DNA from: Leishmania mexicana MHOM/GT/2001/U1103
Lineage: Eukaryota > Euglenozoa > Kinetoplastea > Trypanosomatida > Trypanosomatidae
Length of the DNA stretch: 62,500 bases
Direction: 5' to 3'
NCBI RefSeq assembly: GCF_000234665.1
Contig: NC_018338.1
Span: 448,584-511,083, forward strand
This document shows positions 30,136 through 40,793 of the stretch, piece by piece. Made by a program: the position numbers and the translations under genes. Numbering within the stretch: the stretch's first letter is position 1; the number at the start of each line of letters is the position of its first letter. The notes under the pieces were generated by a model. It was not told the origin of the DNA. It saw nothing but the letters and a program-made list of their open reading frames with translations, and searched no databases.

Positions 30136-30395
30136 GTACGCTACGAGCCCCACTGATACGAAATCACAAACACGTGGGAGCGCCGCGGGTGTGGTGGGGA
30201 GGGACTTCCCATGAACGGAGCGCGGCGGCTGTTGAGTCGCCGGTAGACCCAGGCTGATTTTTGTGAAGCCATCGCCCCTCTGCATTCATCTTACTAGGTA
30301 GATTGTCTTGTGCGGGTTCCTGTCTGCCGTTTTTCTTCCCTTTCGCCTGTGTTTTGTTGCTCCTGATAATTCGTGCCACTTCAACGTACTACCAG
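30136..30395 (+). other. 3' flank of the Grx gene
   Basis: UTR-like sequence with no gene, leading into the SIDER-like element. The element therefore probably lies in the 3' UTR of the Grx mRNA in sense orientation. Confidence 0.5.
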
Positions 30396-30910
30396 GCTCT
30401 AGTACACCCACTCCGTGTGGGGAAGCCAAGCAGCCACCCCTATCCCCTGCCAATGCCGAGCCACTTCTGGCCCTGGACAGGGTCAAGCACCTACGACGTG
30501 GAGAAGTCAGTGCGATGCATTGCTACTGGCGTCGGCAGTCAGATCCTGGATGGCGCTGCGTCGGAGTGACCTGCGGCAGCGAACACGCTTGTACGGATCC
30601 ACGCGATGGGCGGGGCGTCGACGCGACTCAAGCGCATCTCACCCGGCCCCCGCACAGCCTACTGGTGGGGCGCCTGAGTGCCACCGCGAGGGAGATGCAG
30701 CACCTGGCGGCCGGCATACTGTGAGCGGCTGCGAGGCGACCTGCGGAGCGGGTGGGTAACGTTTGAGCTAGAGGCCGTGCTCAGATGGCTGATTCGGGAT
30801 TGCTGTACCGCGTGTCTACACCTGCGTCGCACCACGCGATGGGGCCTGTGACAGCCCGTATCGCTCAAGGCTGGGCTCATGCTGAATGGCAGAATGGACT
30901 CTCTGAACGA
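30396..30910 (+). mobile_element. SIDER-like degenerate retroposon, copy A
   Basis: A 515-bp unit, beginning CTCTAGTACACCCACTCC and ending CTCTGAACGA, followed by an A-rich tail (AAAACAAAAC). The same unit occurs inverted at 39166-39680. By base-by-base reading the copies have equal length and differ at only two positions, both within the first 22 bases (30400 and 30417). Size, A-rich 3' tail, intergenic placement and dispersal fit SIDER2, the short non-coding relatives of ingi/DIRE retroposons in Leishmania, which can destabilise the mRNAs carrying them. The SIDER2 name comes from recall of the family and needs confirmation. Open frames inside it (such as the minus-strand one at 30659-30880) are not genes. 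Confidence 0.75.
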
Positions 30911-31354
30911 AAAACAAAACTGTAATCCCTTCCTTGTCTGCCGTGTTTCATGCTGCCTTCACGTGCACGTATGCTTGCAGTCGGCGAGGACGACTCTTTC
31001 TCATACCCACATAGACACAAACACAGTCGCTCGCCCGCTCCGCGGTGGACGTTGAGGAAGCACAGGCCAAAGACGAAAAGCGCTAGCAGGGCAGATTCAC
31101 TAGACCCGTGTCTCGTGCTGTTGCCCTTGCTTCTAGCTTCTTGTCTTCGGTGGAGACTTGAGTTTCGCTTTGACATCCATAAGCGAGACGTCAGAGAGCT
31201 CCCCATTTACAGTTTTCTCCCTCGACGGCGTTGTTGATCTGATTTCCGACCACCTGTCTGCCCTTCTTTTCTAGTAAGCGTCGCTTCGGAGGTGTGCATC
31301 TTGGCGCTACTCCTCTTTTTTCTTTTTGTAGGTTTGTTTGCTCTCTAGAGACAG
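30911..31354 (+). other. Intergenic region between SIDER copy A and the AAA ATPase
   Basis: No gene. TTTTTTCTTTTTGTAG at about 31316-31331 is a strong splice acceptor 24 bases before the ATPase ATG. Confidence 0.65.
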
Positions 31355-32440
31355 ATGATGGCAATAGCGCGCGGCATGCCGGCAACCACCGCTGTGCAAG
31401 CAAGCCTGATGTCTAGGGTGGGCCGCACAGTTCTCGCCTGGCTGGAAAAGTTGAAGAACTCCATCGCTGACACACCGCTTTACTTCTGGGTTTACATAGG
31501 GGCACTGGTGTGGATCACTCGCCAGCTCACAAATCGCACCAGCAAGGCAACTCGCCGCATTACCGTCGCTGGTAGGCAGGTGCACCTGAACGAGGCCGAA
31601 GCCCAAATGGCCTCCAACGTGGTGGACATTGACAAGATCGACGTTGACTTTAGCGACGTGGGCGGGCTGGACGACGTGAAAGATGCCCTGACGGAACACA
31701 TCAAGTGGCCTTTCCAGCACCAAGAGCTTTTTAGCGGCAAGACGGTACGATCCCATCCGAAGGGCGTGCTGCTGTACGGCCCTCCTGGCACTGGCAAAAC
31801 TCTCCTGGCTCGCGCGCTCGCCAAGGAGCTGGGCTGCTCTTTCATTAACGTCAACACGGAATCTATCTTCTCCAAGTGGGTCGGCGACACGGAGCGCAAC
31901 GCGGCTGCCGTCTTCACCTTGGCAGCCAAGATATCTCCGTGCGTCATCTTCGTGGACGAGATCGACTCATTACTCAGTAGCCGTAGCGCCATGGATGCAA
32001 CGCCGCACATGCACGCCAAGACGATCTTCATGACGCACTGGGACGGCCTCGAGAAGGACAGCGACGCTCGCATAATTGTCGTCGGCGCCACGAACCGCCG
32101 GTTCACCATCGACGACGCCATTCGCCGTCGTCTTCCGCTGCAGCTGGAGGTGCCGCCACCCGACACGAAGGCACGGGAGAAGATTCTCAGTATCCTCCTC
32201 GCTCACGACCTAGAGTACAACCCAAAAAAAGATGGTCTCATTCGATACGTAGCGCTCAAGACGGCGGAATACACCGGCTCTGACCTGTCGGAGCTGTGCA
32301 AAGCCGCGGCTCTCATGCCACTACGTGAGATGGAGTCAATGAAGGCGGGTGGTGCTCCCTCTGCCGCGCCAGAGAAGGTCCCGCCGCTAACTCAGCAACA
32401 CTTTGACAAGGCCATGGAACGCGTAAAGGCCTCCAAGTGA
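31355..32440 (+). CDS. MSP1: Msp1/ATAD1-type AAA ATPase of organelle membranes
   Basis: 361 aa. The start is a double ATG (31355 or 31358) just after a strong splice acceptor. One hydrophobic segment at about 41-57 (PLYFWVYIGALVWITRQL) anchors the protein, followed by a linker and an AAA domain: DVGGLDDVKDAL near 105, Walker A GPPGTGKT 142-149, the pore-loop region KWVGDTE, Walker B VIFVDEID 197-204, and GATNRRFTIDDAIRRR with the sensor and Arg residues. The helical lid LSELCKAAALMPLRE follows. Length, single anchor and order match Msp1/ATAD1, which extracts mislocalised tail-anchored proteins from the mitochondrial outer membrane and peroxisomes (here possibly glycosomes). Confidence 0.9.
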   Translation: MMAIARGMPATTAVQASLMSRVGRTVLAWLEKLKNSIADTPLYFWVYIGALVWITRQLTNRTSKATRRITVAGRQVHLNEAEAQMASNVVDIDKIDVDFSDVGGLDDVKDALTEHIKWPFQHQELFSGKTVRSHPKGVLLYGPPGTGKTLLARALAKELGCSFINVNTESIFSKWVGDTERNAAAVFTLAAKISPCVIFVDEIDSLLSSRSAMDATPHMHAKTIFMTHWDGLEKDSDARIIVVGATNRRFTIDDAIRRRLPLQLEVPPPDTKAREKILSILLAHDLEYNPKKDGLIRYVALKTAEYTGSDLSELCKAAALMPLREMESMKAGGAPSAAPEKVPPLTQQHFDKAMERVKASK

Positions 32441-33620
32441 CGCAGCTTAAGGACCCTCAGTGGGCGCAACCGAAAAATGAAGGGCGAAGGATGCTGGTAA
32501 GCGAGAGGAGCCCCATTCCTTGCGAATCAAAACACACATGGAAACTCTCTCCGTGATACCCTCAAGGGAACGTTCCTCGTCAAGCAGTATTGGGCCCTGC
32601 ATCAACAGCGACAAGACACGACGTTGGGGACGCGGTCGGTGTCCTTCTTTTACGTGTCATACAAGGTTGTTTCCGCCGTTTTTCGCGTGTTTTGTTCTCT
32701 TTTTTTTGTCTGGCCTCGGGTGTGAGCTGTGGGATTTTCCCTTCACGGTTCGCTTAATTATTGTTTGTGCTTCTTTTCCTTCTCTGTGGTGTCGTGGTGT
32801 GGCGTCTCTGCCTGCGTCCTCGACGCGCTTGGGAGGGGCCGGTGACTCCTTTAAGAGAGAAAGGGGAATCAGTCAAAGAATGTACAGAGAGAGGGAACTA
32901 TGACAAGGCCTTATATCTACCCCAAAGTGCACGTTCCGTTTTGTTGTTGTCTTGTGTTTGGATAGTTCACTCACAGTGCGCGTTGGGCTGTGGTTGTGTG
33001 GGTGGCTGAGGTGCGTCTCTTTCTGTGTCACCGTGATTCAACTGTGTGGTGTCCCACGAAAACAAGAGAAAGGACAATGTGCACTCCTTCGCCCCCCTCC
33101 TCAGCTGCATATCACAAGAGAAAAACAAGGTGGAGGGGGGGGGTGGCGGAAACCTCGAACGAATTATTTTGATATGGCAAGGAGGGACCGGAGGTGCTCT
33201 AGGTTCACGTAGGACTCTCATAAAGCTGAGGTTTCCATATCCTTTCTGTCTTACTCTTGTCATGCTCATCTTGTCTTCCAAACCTTATATCACTTCCCTT
33301 TCTTCGCGTGCGCGTGTATTTTCGGTTCTGTCAGTGATGAGACACCCCGGAGTAGGCAGCGCTGAAAAAAGAAGCGCGACTGCTCTTTGTCTTTCTTCTG
33401 CGGGGCGGGCTTGCAGTAGCACACTCTCTGTGGTTCGCTGCGTCTTCACTTCGCAGAGAAATAGGATATTCGCTAGTGTTGAGGCCGTTGTAAGCTTTCC
33501 TCGTCTGCTCATCTTCGTTTCACGGTAAGCTACAGTCGTTCTCTTTCAGAGCCATATATCCTTTTTTTCCCTACCGACTCTTAGGCTCTTCGCTGCTCAC
33601 ATACGTTGGGCAAACATCTT
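32441..33620 (+). other. Intergenic region after the AAA ATPase
   Basis: No supported gene; the frames here are T/G-rich UTR readings. A G-run lies near 33135-33145. CTTTTTTTCCCTACCGACTCTTAG near 33560-33584 is a likely acceptor for the following gene. Confidence 0.6.
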
Positions 33621-34694
33621 ATGGAGGAACTTGCGCGGCAGTTTGAGCAACAAGGCATTCGGTGCTCAGGAGCCGCTCCTCAGCGGCTGTGGTGCTCGTT
33701 TTGCACCACCTACCGGGAGGACTTGGCTAAATCTAATGACCCTCATAGTGAGCGGGAGGGAGAGGTCGGCGTGAAAGCGGAAGAGGGGGAGACCCGGACT
33801 CTCGATGAAGCGGCACGTGCCGATTCTGATTCTAGTTCCTCATCAACACCGGGCCCGACTCAGGCCCGCCACACGAGGACTCCTTCGCCTTCGCTTTGCA
33901 CATTAGAGGCCACTAAGGAGGCCGTTTTGGCCCACTGCGCAACACGTATCCATCTCTATCTCTACGAGTACCATGTGCAAAACGGATTGCAGCACTGGTG
34001 CGGGGTCGAGTTGCATGGCTACCGTATGCTTCTCAGCCACCACTGTATATACCCTTCCCGCATGTTCGGCGACGGCCGCCTGTTGATGGATATCTCCATC
34101 TCCGGTGGGATGCTGCTCGGAGTGGATGTCTGTGGTGGAGTGAAGCTGTGGCCGCAGCATCAGTACACTGCCGTGGAGCTGATTCTTCCATCGGCGCTCA
34201 GCGGGGTTCGCGAAGTGCTGGTCCCCCCGCTGCCTATGTCTGGTGCCGAGGAGGAGCGCCAACGAGCGAGGGAAGCCGAGAGTGGCAAGCAACGTGCATT
34301 GTCTCCGCCGCTGCCGAGAAACCTACCAGGGAGCCGCGTCGTTCGCATCATTCACGAGGCTTCGGAGATCCCAGCGGAGGTGGCGAGCTCCTACAATAGT
34401 GCCTTGAATGGGTCGCGGAGGAAGGGCAGTAAAGCTATGCGGCCTCTCGATCGAGGCCCTGCTGGCACGTCTGGTGGGCGCGTGAGCTCAAGCATTGTAC
34501 CGCGGTACTTCGATGAGTTCCACAGACTGCGTAGCCAGCGAGTAATGGAGGGGTCTCTCAAGACGGTACTGGAGGCCACCAACGCATCCATCATTGGCGA
34601 GGCTCGCCTGCGCAGGCAGCGCCGTCGCTACGCAGTGAAGTACAACAGTACTGTTTGCACCAAGGGGAAGACTGCGTCCGGCGATGAGCAGTAA
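33621..34694 (+). CDS. Conserved-looking protein of unknown function (357 aa)
   Basis: The first in-frame ATG is 33621; the longer reading starts at TTG. The N-terminus has an amphipathic EELARQFEQQ and a CxxC (CSFC), then an acidic Ser-rich linker (about 40-90). Residues about 95-205 look like a folded domain with beta-type and aromatic content (HLYLYEYHVQNGLQHWCGVELHG, LLMDISISGG, VDVCGGVKLWP). The C-terminal third is basic and Ser/Arg-rich with a helical end. No family recognised. Coding is supported by length, position after an acceptor and regular domain-like composition. Confidence 0.75.
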   Translation: MEELARQFEQQGIRCSGAAPQRLWCSFCTTYREDLAKSNDPHSEREGEVGVKAEEGETRTLDEAARADSDSSSSSTPGPTQARHTRTPSPSLCTLEATKEAVLAHCATRIHLYLYEYHVQNGLQHWCGVELHGYRMLLSHHCIYPSRMFGDGRLLMDISISGGMLLGVDVCGGVKLWPQHQYTAVELILPSALSGVREVLVPPLPMSGAEEERQRAREAESGKQRALSPPLPRNLPGSRVVRIIHEASEIPAEVASSYNSALNGSRRKGSKAMRPLDRGPAGTSGGRVSSSIVPRYFDEFHRLRSQRVMEGSLKTVLEATNASIIGEARLRRQRRRYAVKYNSTVCTKGKTASGDEQ

Positions 34695-35345
34695 TTGTTG
34701 CTTTCTACGTCTGCGTGTGCCTCTGTGCACGTGTGCGCTGGTCTACGCTAGGGGCACAGGATGTCGCGCGCTTGCAGAGATGGTGTCCAGCGCGCCAGCT
34801 GAATACACTTCTGCTCCGAAAGAAAGCGAGAAGGACAATAAGCGTGTGTCCGAGGCTTGGCTGCACTTGCAGCAGCAAGCGGAGCAAGGAAGAAAGAGGG
34901 CCTTGAAAAGGGTACTGTCGCGCTGGAAAAGCTGCCTGGCATCGCAATGGATTGCATTGGCAAGTGAGTGCGTGCATCGTGAGGGGAGGGGGGGGGCTAT
35001 TCGCTTTCCTCTCTTTCTAGCCACTCTGTGAGTCCGTGCCGCTGTCTCTGGGCTGTGCATTGCTCTCATGGCTTTTCCATGTCTCTCACTGTCCCCTTCA
35101 CCCACCACTGTGGTGCTCATTCTCCCCGACCCCCACGTGTTCATGGCATACTCGGCTTCATTGCATGTGCTTGTGCGACATCATCAAACACGGAACTGGA
35201 AAGAGGAAGGGTGGTGACGGCGGTGTGGTCGTTTTGTTCCATCCTTTCTGTCTCTCGCACTCTGGTCTCTCCGTTTTGCGGCTTCTTCCCCTTCCCCTCC
35301 TGGCCGTGATCTCCCGCTCCTTGACATTTTCGGGCAGGAATAATC
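34695..35345 (+). other. Intergenic region before the AlkB-like gene
   Basis: A 115-codon open frame (34684-35031) overlaps the end of the previous gene, but its composition shifts to UTR type and it has no acceptor of its own, so it is not called. The pyrimidine tract 35281-35330 and AG 35336-35337 serve the next gene. Confidence 0.6.
35336..35337 (+). promoter_or_regulatory. Candidate spliced-leader acceptor AG for the AlkB-like gene
   Basis: CTTCTTCCCCTTCCCCTCC and CTCCCGCTCCTTGACATTTT precede CGGGCAG. The ATG follows nine bases after the AG, an unusually short 5' UTR. Confidence 0.55.
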
Positions 35346-36302
35346 ATGTCCATCGGGTCCAGATTCGTAGGAGGGGTCAAACACCTCCTGAAAGGCGGCA
35401 GCATGAAGTACTTGGCAGCAGGCGAGCCATACTGTCCGTTCGGGGAGGAGTTTGGGTTGACGATCCTGCCGGAGTACATTCTTGAAGACGATGCCACGAA
35501 CCTGCGCAAAGGGTACGTCGACGTTTACACGCGTGCCTCTGATCGCATCATCCTCAACGACGGGCGTTTTCAGCTGCCTCCCCTTCCTTCCGCTTCCTTC
35601 CTCCCGCTGCTCGAGCGTCTCGAGCAGGACAACGTGGTACCAAAGAACTGGCTTAACAATCAGACTGCCAACCTGTACGAGCCAGGGGACTTCATTCGCG
35701 CCCACATTGACAACCTCTTCGTGTACGATGACATCTTCGCCATTTGCTCTCTCGGCAGCAACTGCCTTTTGCGCTTTGTGCACGTGCAGAACGGAGAGGA
35801 GCTGGATGTGATGGTGCCGGACAGGTCCGTGTACATCATGTCAGGACCTGCACGGTACGTGTACTTTCACATGGTGCTCCCTGTCGAGGCGCAGCGGTTT
35901 TCGCTTGTGTTTCGGCGCTCCATCATGGAATCGGATGGCGGCTTTAGGCCAGTGAAAACTCCCTTCAAAGAAATCATGCCATATCGAGCGACGCAAATCC
36001 TCAACGCGCTGTACAGCAAGCAGGTCGGCGGTGTGCGAGTCTCCGTGGACGACGACTTCTTAGAGAGCGCTGACATTGGTGCCTTCGACACGTCGCGGTG
36101 GGTGAAGCGCCTGCATCCACTTCGGGACTGGTCGTTGCTGCGGCAGTTGGATGAGGACGAGGCGCGCGTGGAGGAGCTACGCGAGAAGCGCTTCATCGAC
36201 GTCGACTTTAGCTGGCGCTACAGGGAGCTTCGATCCTACTACAAGGCGATGGAGGAGTCGTTGATGTCTCCGTATGTGACTCACGTGGGGCCGCAAGCGT
36301 AG
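35346..36302 (+). CDS. AlkB-like Fe(II)/2-oxoglutarate dioxygenase
   Basis: 318 aa; ATG 35346 lies nine bases from a clear splice acceptor. The AlkB-type core is at about 85-195: the N-x-x-x-x-x-Y-x-x-G-x-x-I-x-x-H-x-D pattern appears as NQTANLYEPGDFIRAHID, giving iron ligands His120 and Asp122, with the third ligand His175 in YFHMVLP and Arg184/Arg190 in QRFSLVFRR as 2-oxoglutarate-binding candidates. All catalytic residues are therefore present. The N-terminal 80 and C-terminal 120 residues are outside the core. The layout suggests the ALKBH4/ALKBH5 side of the family, which demethylates RNA or protein, rather than bacterial DNA-repair AlkB. The substrate is not deducible. Confidence 0.85.
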   Translation: MSIGSRFVGGVKHLLKGGSMKYLAAGEPYCPFGEEFGLTILPEYILEDDATNLRKGYVDVYTRASDRIILNDGRFQLPPLPSASFLPLLERLEQDNVVPKNWLNNQTANLYEPGDFIRAHIDNLFVYDDIFAICSLGSNCLLRFVHVQNGEELDVMVPDRSVYIMSGPARYVYFHMVLPVEAQRFSLVFRRSIMESDGGFRPVKTPFKEIMPYRATQILNALYSKQVGGVRVSVDDDFLESADIGAFDTSRWVKRLHPLRDWSLLRQLDEDEARVEELREKRFIDVDFSWRYRELRSYYKAMEESLMSPYVTHVGPQA

Positions 36303-37180
36303 GTGTCCTCCAGCTCTCTCTCCCGTGCCATACCAGGATAGCAAAAGAGTAGGTGACTTTTGTTTTCCGCCTACTTTCCCTTTCCAAGACTTGGTGAGCT
36401 GAGACTGCTGGCTGTCGCAATGAGTGTTACTGCGGTGTGTGTCTGCGTATGGTGCTCGCTATGGGACGCTGATGAAGAGAGAGCACGCGGGTCGCCTGAC
36501 TCCGTGTGAGAACTCGAGGCATTCGTGCTTTCTTTTTTTCACTGCCGCCATTGCTCTCCCCTTGTTGCCTTTACAAATCACGAAAGGGGAAGCAACAACG
36601 TACACACACAACATACATACAAACGCTTGTTCGGGATGAGTAAGAGAGACCCTCGAGCGAGCAGCGCTGCCGCTCTAACTTTTCAAGATGAAAGGGATAG
36701 TACAGGATGCGGTATTTTTGCAAGGGGTAGCTTTCCCTGCAAGCGCCTTGCGTGACCTTTTCGTTGGTGTGTTTGAAACAGGAAAAGAGAAAGCGCGCTG
36801 CGATGCTGCTTGTGCGCCTCCACAGACACTCTTTCTGTTATTCACATGCGTCCTCCCTCTCTCTTATTCTTTCTGTGAATCGCTTCTCCGTTGCATCGAT
36901 CGCCGCATGTCGAAGCCTCATGTGCATTTCATTGTCTTCTCTTTGTGCTTTTTGTACGCACCGGCAAAGCTGGGGAAAGTGGGACGCACAGACAAGAAGC
37001 GCTTCTTTGGTACACACACGCAGATAGGGCGTGCGGGCTATTCAAAGACTGCATCTACGCAACACTGCGAAACGGCAAGACGTAGCGCTGAGAGATGATT
37101 GCTGGCTACTGCAGCGCAGTACCCATATACAATCAAAGACTGACGCCGTCTTTATTCGCTGACTTGTAGCACCCGCAACA
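36303..37180 (+). other. Intergenic region after the AlkB-like gene
   Basis: No supported gene. Frames at 36688-37098 give Cys/Phe/Ser-rich readings typical of UTR. GACTTGTAG at about 37161-37169 is the nearest acceptor upstream of the next gene. Confidence 0.6.
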
Positions 37181-37930
37181 ATGACCGTGCCTCCATCTGC
37201 TGCGGCTACTGCTGCACCGACCATCTTTATTCGCTGTGCCACACTGCACAGCCGCGGCGAGCTTCTGAACGGCTTCTTCTTCGCGCACCGCGCCACACTC
37301 GGCATTCAGGACTGGTACGAGACTGCACGAACGACTGTCAACAGCGGCACCGGAAATGAGGAAGAAAAGCTCAGCAGTGCCGACGATAGTGCCGCTGCCG
37401 GCGACACCCCTCTCGCTGCCTCGTCGCCGCGTCTACGGCCCTATTTTCCAGTAGAGGTACTGTATGTGCGCAACTCTCGTAAACCGTACTTTCTTGTCGA
37501 ATGGCGCTACCCCACATCGGAGGAGGAGGGCAAGCGAAAGGACCCGAGTGACGGCTGCAGCGGCGTCAAGGAGGGGGTGGCCGAGGTCCACGAGGCGCGA
37601 GCCGGCTCTTCGCAGAACTGCGTCACCGAGGAGTTTCTGCGGCAGCTTGCAGAGCGCACCCTTGCCTTAGGGAAGCAGGAACTGTCTGATGATGGCGCGA
37701 TGTGGAAGGGGCAGCCAGTGCTCATCAGCGCTGCATTGCCTGGGATGACTGTGGTGGCTGAACGACGAAAGCTGGAGCTGCGTGATGCACAACTAAAGAT
37801 TCAGCGAGCCGCAGAGAAGCGAGAGCGGGCGGAGGACGAGTCTGCGGCACAGACTTCGAAGACGAAGCAGAGAGACTCTGGCGTCGTCGCCTCTGCTTTT
37901 ATTCCCCGCTGCGTGCGGCGACGAGCGTGA
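37181..37930 (+). CDS. Protein of unknown function (249 aa)
   Basis: ATG 37181 follows an acceptor-like TTGTAG by 11 bases. Segments about 14-50 (IFIRCATLHSRGELLNGFFFAHRATLG) and 85-110 (YFPVEVLYVRNSRKPYFLVEWRYP) look folded. Acidic Ser/Ala linkers separate them from a helical, charged segment (about 195-232, RRKLELRDAQLKIQRAAEKRERAEDE), perhaps a short coiled coil. It ends in a basic CVRRRA. No family recognised. Trypanosomatid-restricted function is possible but not shown. Confidence 0.7.
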   Translation: MTVPPSAAATAAPTIFIRCATLHSRGELLNGFFFAHRATLGIQDWYETARTTVNSGTGNEEEKLSSADDSAAAGDTPLAASSPRLRPYFPVEVLYVRNSRKPYFLVEWRYPTSEEEGKRKDPSDGCSGVKEGVAEVHEARAGSSQNCVTEEFLRQLAERTLALGKQELSDDGAMWKGQPVLISAALPGMTVVAERRKLELRDAQLKIQRAAEKRERAEDESAAQTSKTKQRDSGVVASAFIPRCVRRRA

Positions 37931-38863
37931 GGGGTACGTGCCCGTTTCTTTTGTTTATTGTTCGTTGTTGCTCCTATGTGGTGCTGGAAGGAACCCGAGG
38001 ATGGAATGATGAAAGGACATGACCATATACGCTTATGCCGTGTGGCCGAGCACTCCTTTCCCTCTTGTGTGGTGGCGCAACTGATGACATATTTGTCGCA
38101 TGCCGCGCTTTGGCAGCAGAGGCACTGGTGTCTGGGACCAAAAGCCCCTAAAAAGTACTTTCTTCGTACATGTGTCGTACGTGCATGGCCTCCGTCGAGC
38201 TGAATGCTTGTGAGGTGAAATGGCAACGGGCTGATGCCCAGTCGCTCTGTTTACCGCAGCGAAATCGACAAGAGCGTTGCCTGTAAGCGTTTGCCCACCC
38301 TCCGCCTCCCACCACAGCCCCACACTTCCTCTCATCCCTTTTCGATTGCTGCCTTCCCATGCGCACCACTTTGTCCGTTTTTTCTTGCTCTTTCGCCCCC
38401 TTCTCCTCCTCACCCTACCGCCTCCCTTTTCTTTCTCTTTGAGAGGACACAGGCATAATCACACGCATTGTGCCCCCTCCCCTCCCCCACACACATGCGC
38501 GATGTGATGGTTCTACTCATGTCTCGGTCCATCGCATCTTTGTTTCACTTGTTTGTCCTCCCCCTGGCCCCCTCTCTTTCTTTGGCACATCTTGATGTTT
38601 CCTGCCTCTGATGCTGCCTAGTGTTTGCGTACATTCCATCCAATGTGTGAGATGCGTGCAGCGTGTTTTGTCCCTGTTCTGTTCCCTCTCCAGGCCTTTC
38701 CTTGGGTTGCTCGTGGTTCCTTGTTCCCGCTTCTTTCTGGTGGTTCCTTCTCTTCCTTGTCCCTCTGGAGCTGGTGAGAGGAGCTGACCCCTCTGCTAGG
38801 TAGGCGTGGGCTCTTGTCGCCGTATTTTTATTCCGTTTTAATCACACAGTCCACGATAGTTGT

Positions 38864-38900
<37 letters not shown>

Positions 38901-39165
38901 ATAAACGAGTCATCACAGCGCTCTCAAACCGCAACCTTTGAACACGACGGTCTTCGAGCGCATCGCTCCCAAGCTGCACCGCTGAACGAGGCTTGGTGAG
39001 AGGGGGTTTAGTTTCTCAACGGAATGCATGCTCGCTGCTGCGTCTCCCACCTCCCTGTATGTGTGCGTGTTCATGAGACAAGGTGACGAGGGCATGGCCC
39101 GCTCTCTTTTCTTTCTGAGTGTTCTTTACGCACGCGATCGTCTCTTCTGCTGAGAAGCTGTTCTT
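37931..39165 (+). other. Intergenic region with long CA repeat
   Basis: No supported gene. T/C-rich stretches occur at 38280-38460 and 38500-38770. A (CA)n microsatellite of roughly 36 bases lies at about 38863-38898. Confidence 0.6.
38863..38898 (+). repeat. (CA)n microsatellite
   Basis: Uninterrupted alternating A and C, the longest simple dinucleotide repeat in the window. It should be polymorphic in length between strains and is a weak point for assembly. Confidence 0.9.
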
Positions 39166-39680
39166 TCGTTCAGAGAGTCCATTCTGCCATTCAGCATGAG
39201 CCCAGCCTTGAGCGATACGGGCTGTCACAGGCCCCATCGCGTGGTGCGACGCAGGTGTAGACACGCGGTACAGCAATCCCGAATCAGCCATCTGAGCACG
39301 GCCTCTAGCTCAAACGTTACCCACCCGCTCCGCAGGTCGCCTCGCAGCCGCTCACAGTATGCCGGCCGCCAGGTGCTGCATCTCCCTCGCGGTGGCACTC
39401 AGGCGCCCCACCAGTAGGCTGTGCGGGGGCCGGGTGAGATGCGCTTGAGTCGCGTCGACGCCCCGCCCATCGCGTGGATCCGTACAAGCGTGTTCGCTGC
39501 CGCAGGTCACTCCGACGCAGCGCCATCCAGGATCTGACTGCCGACGCCAGTAGCAATGCATCGCACTGACTTCTCCACGTCGTAGGTGCTTGACCCTGTC
39601 CAGGGCCAGAAGTGGCTCGGCATTGGCAGGGGATAGGGGTGGCTGCTTGGCTTCCCCATACGGAGTGGGTGTACTGGAGC
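39166..39680 (-). mobile_element. SIDER-like degenerate retroposon, copy B (inverted)
   Basis: Reverse-complement copy of the element at 30396-30910: position x here pairs with 70076 minus x. Read line by line, 513 of 515 bases agree and there are no gaps; the differences pair with 30400 and 30417 in copy A. On the minus strand the unit ends with an A/G-rich tail (AAGAACAG). It is antisense to the genes around it, so it would be transcribed as the complement within the polycistronic RNA, unlike copy A. Confidence 0.75.

Positions 39681-40793
<1,113 letters not shown>

Noticed and set aside
30659..30880. Identical 73-codon open frame at 30659-30880 (-) and 39196-39417 (+) as a conserved small gene pair
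   Set aside because: It lies wholly inside the repeated SIDER-like element; identity comes from the repeat. Composition is Arg/Ser/His-rich and no start context exists.
34684..35031. 115-codon open frame overlapping the end of the 357-aa gene
   Set aside because: It overlaps by 11 bases, has no splice acceptor of its own, and its first and last thirds read as UTR-type Cys/Leu/Arg. The Lys/Glu-rich middle is short.
36688..37098. 136-codon frame between the AlkB-like and 249-aa genes
   Set aside because: Cys/Phe/Leu/Ser-rich reading of T/C sequence, with no acceptor near the ATG and no domain.
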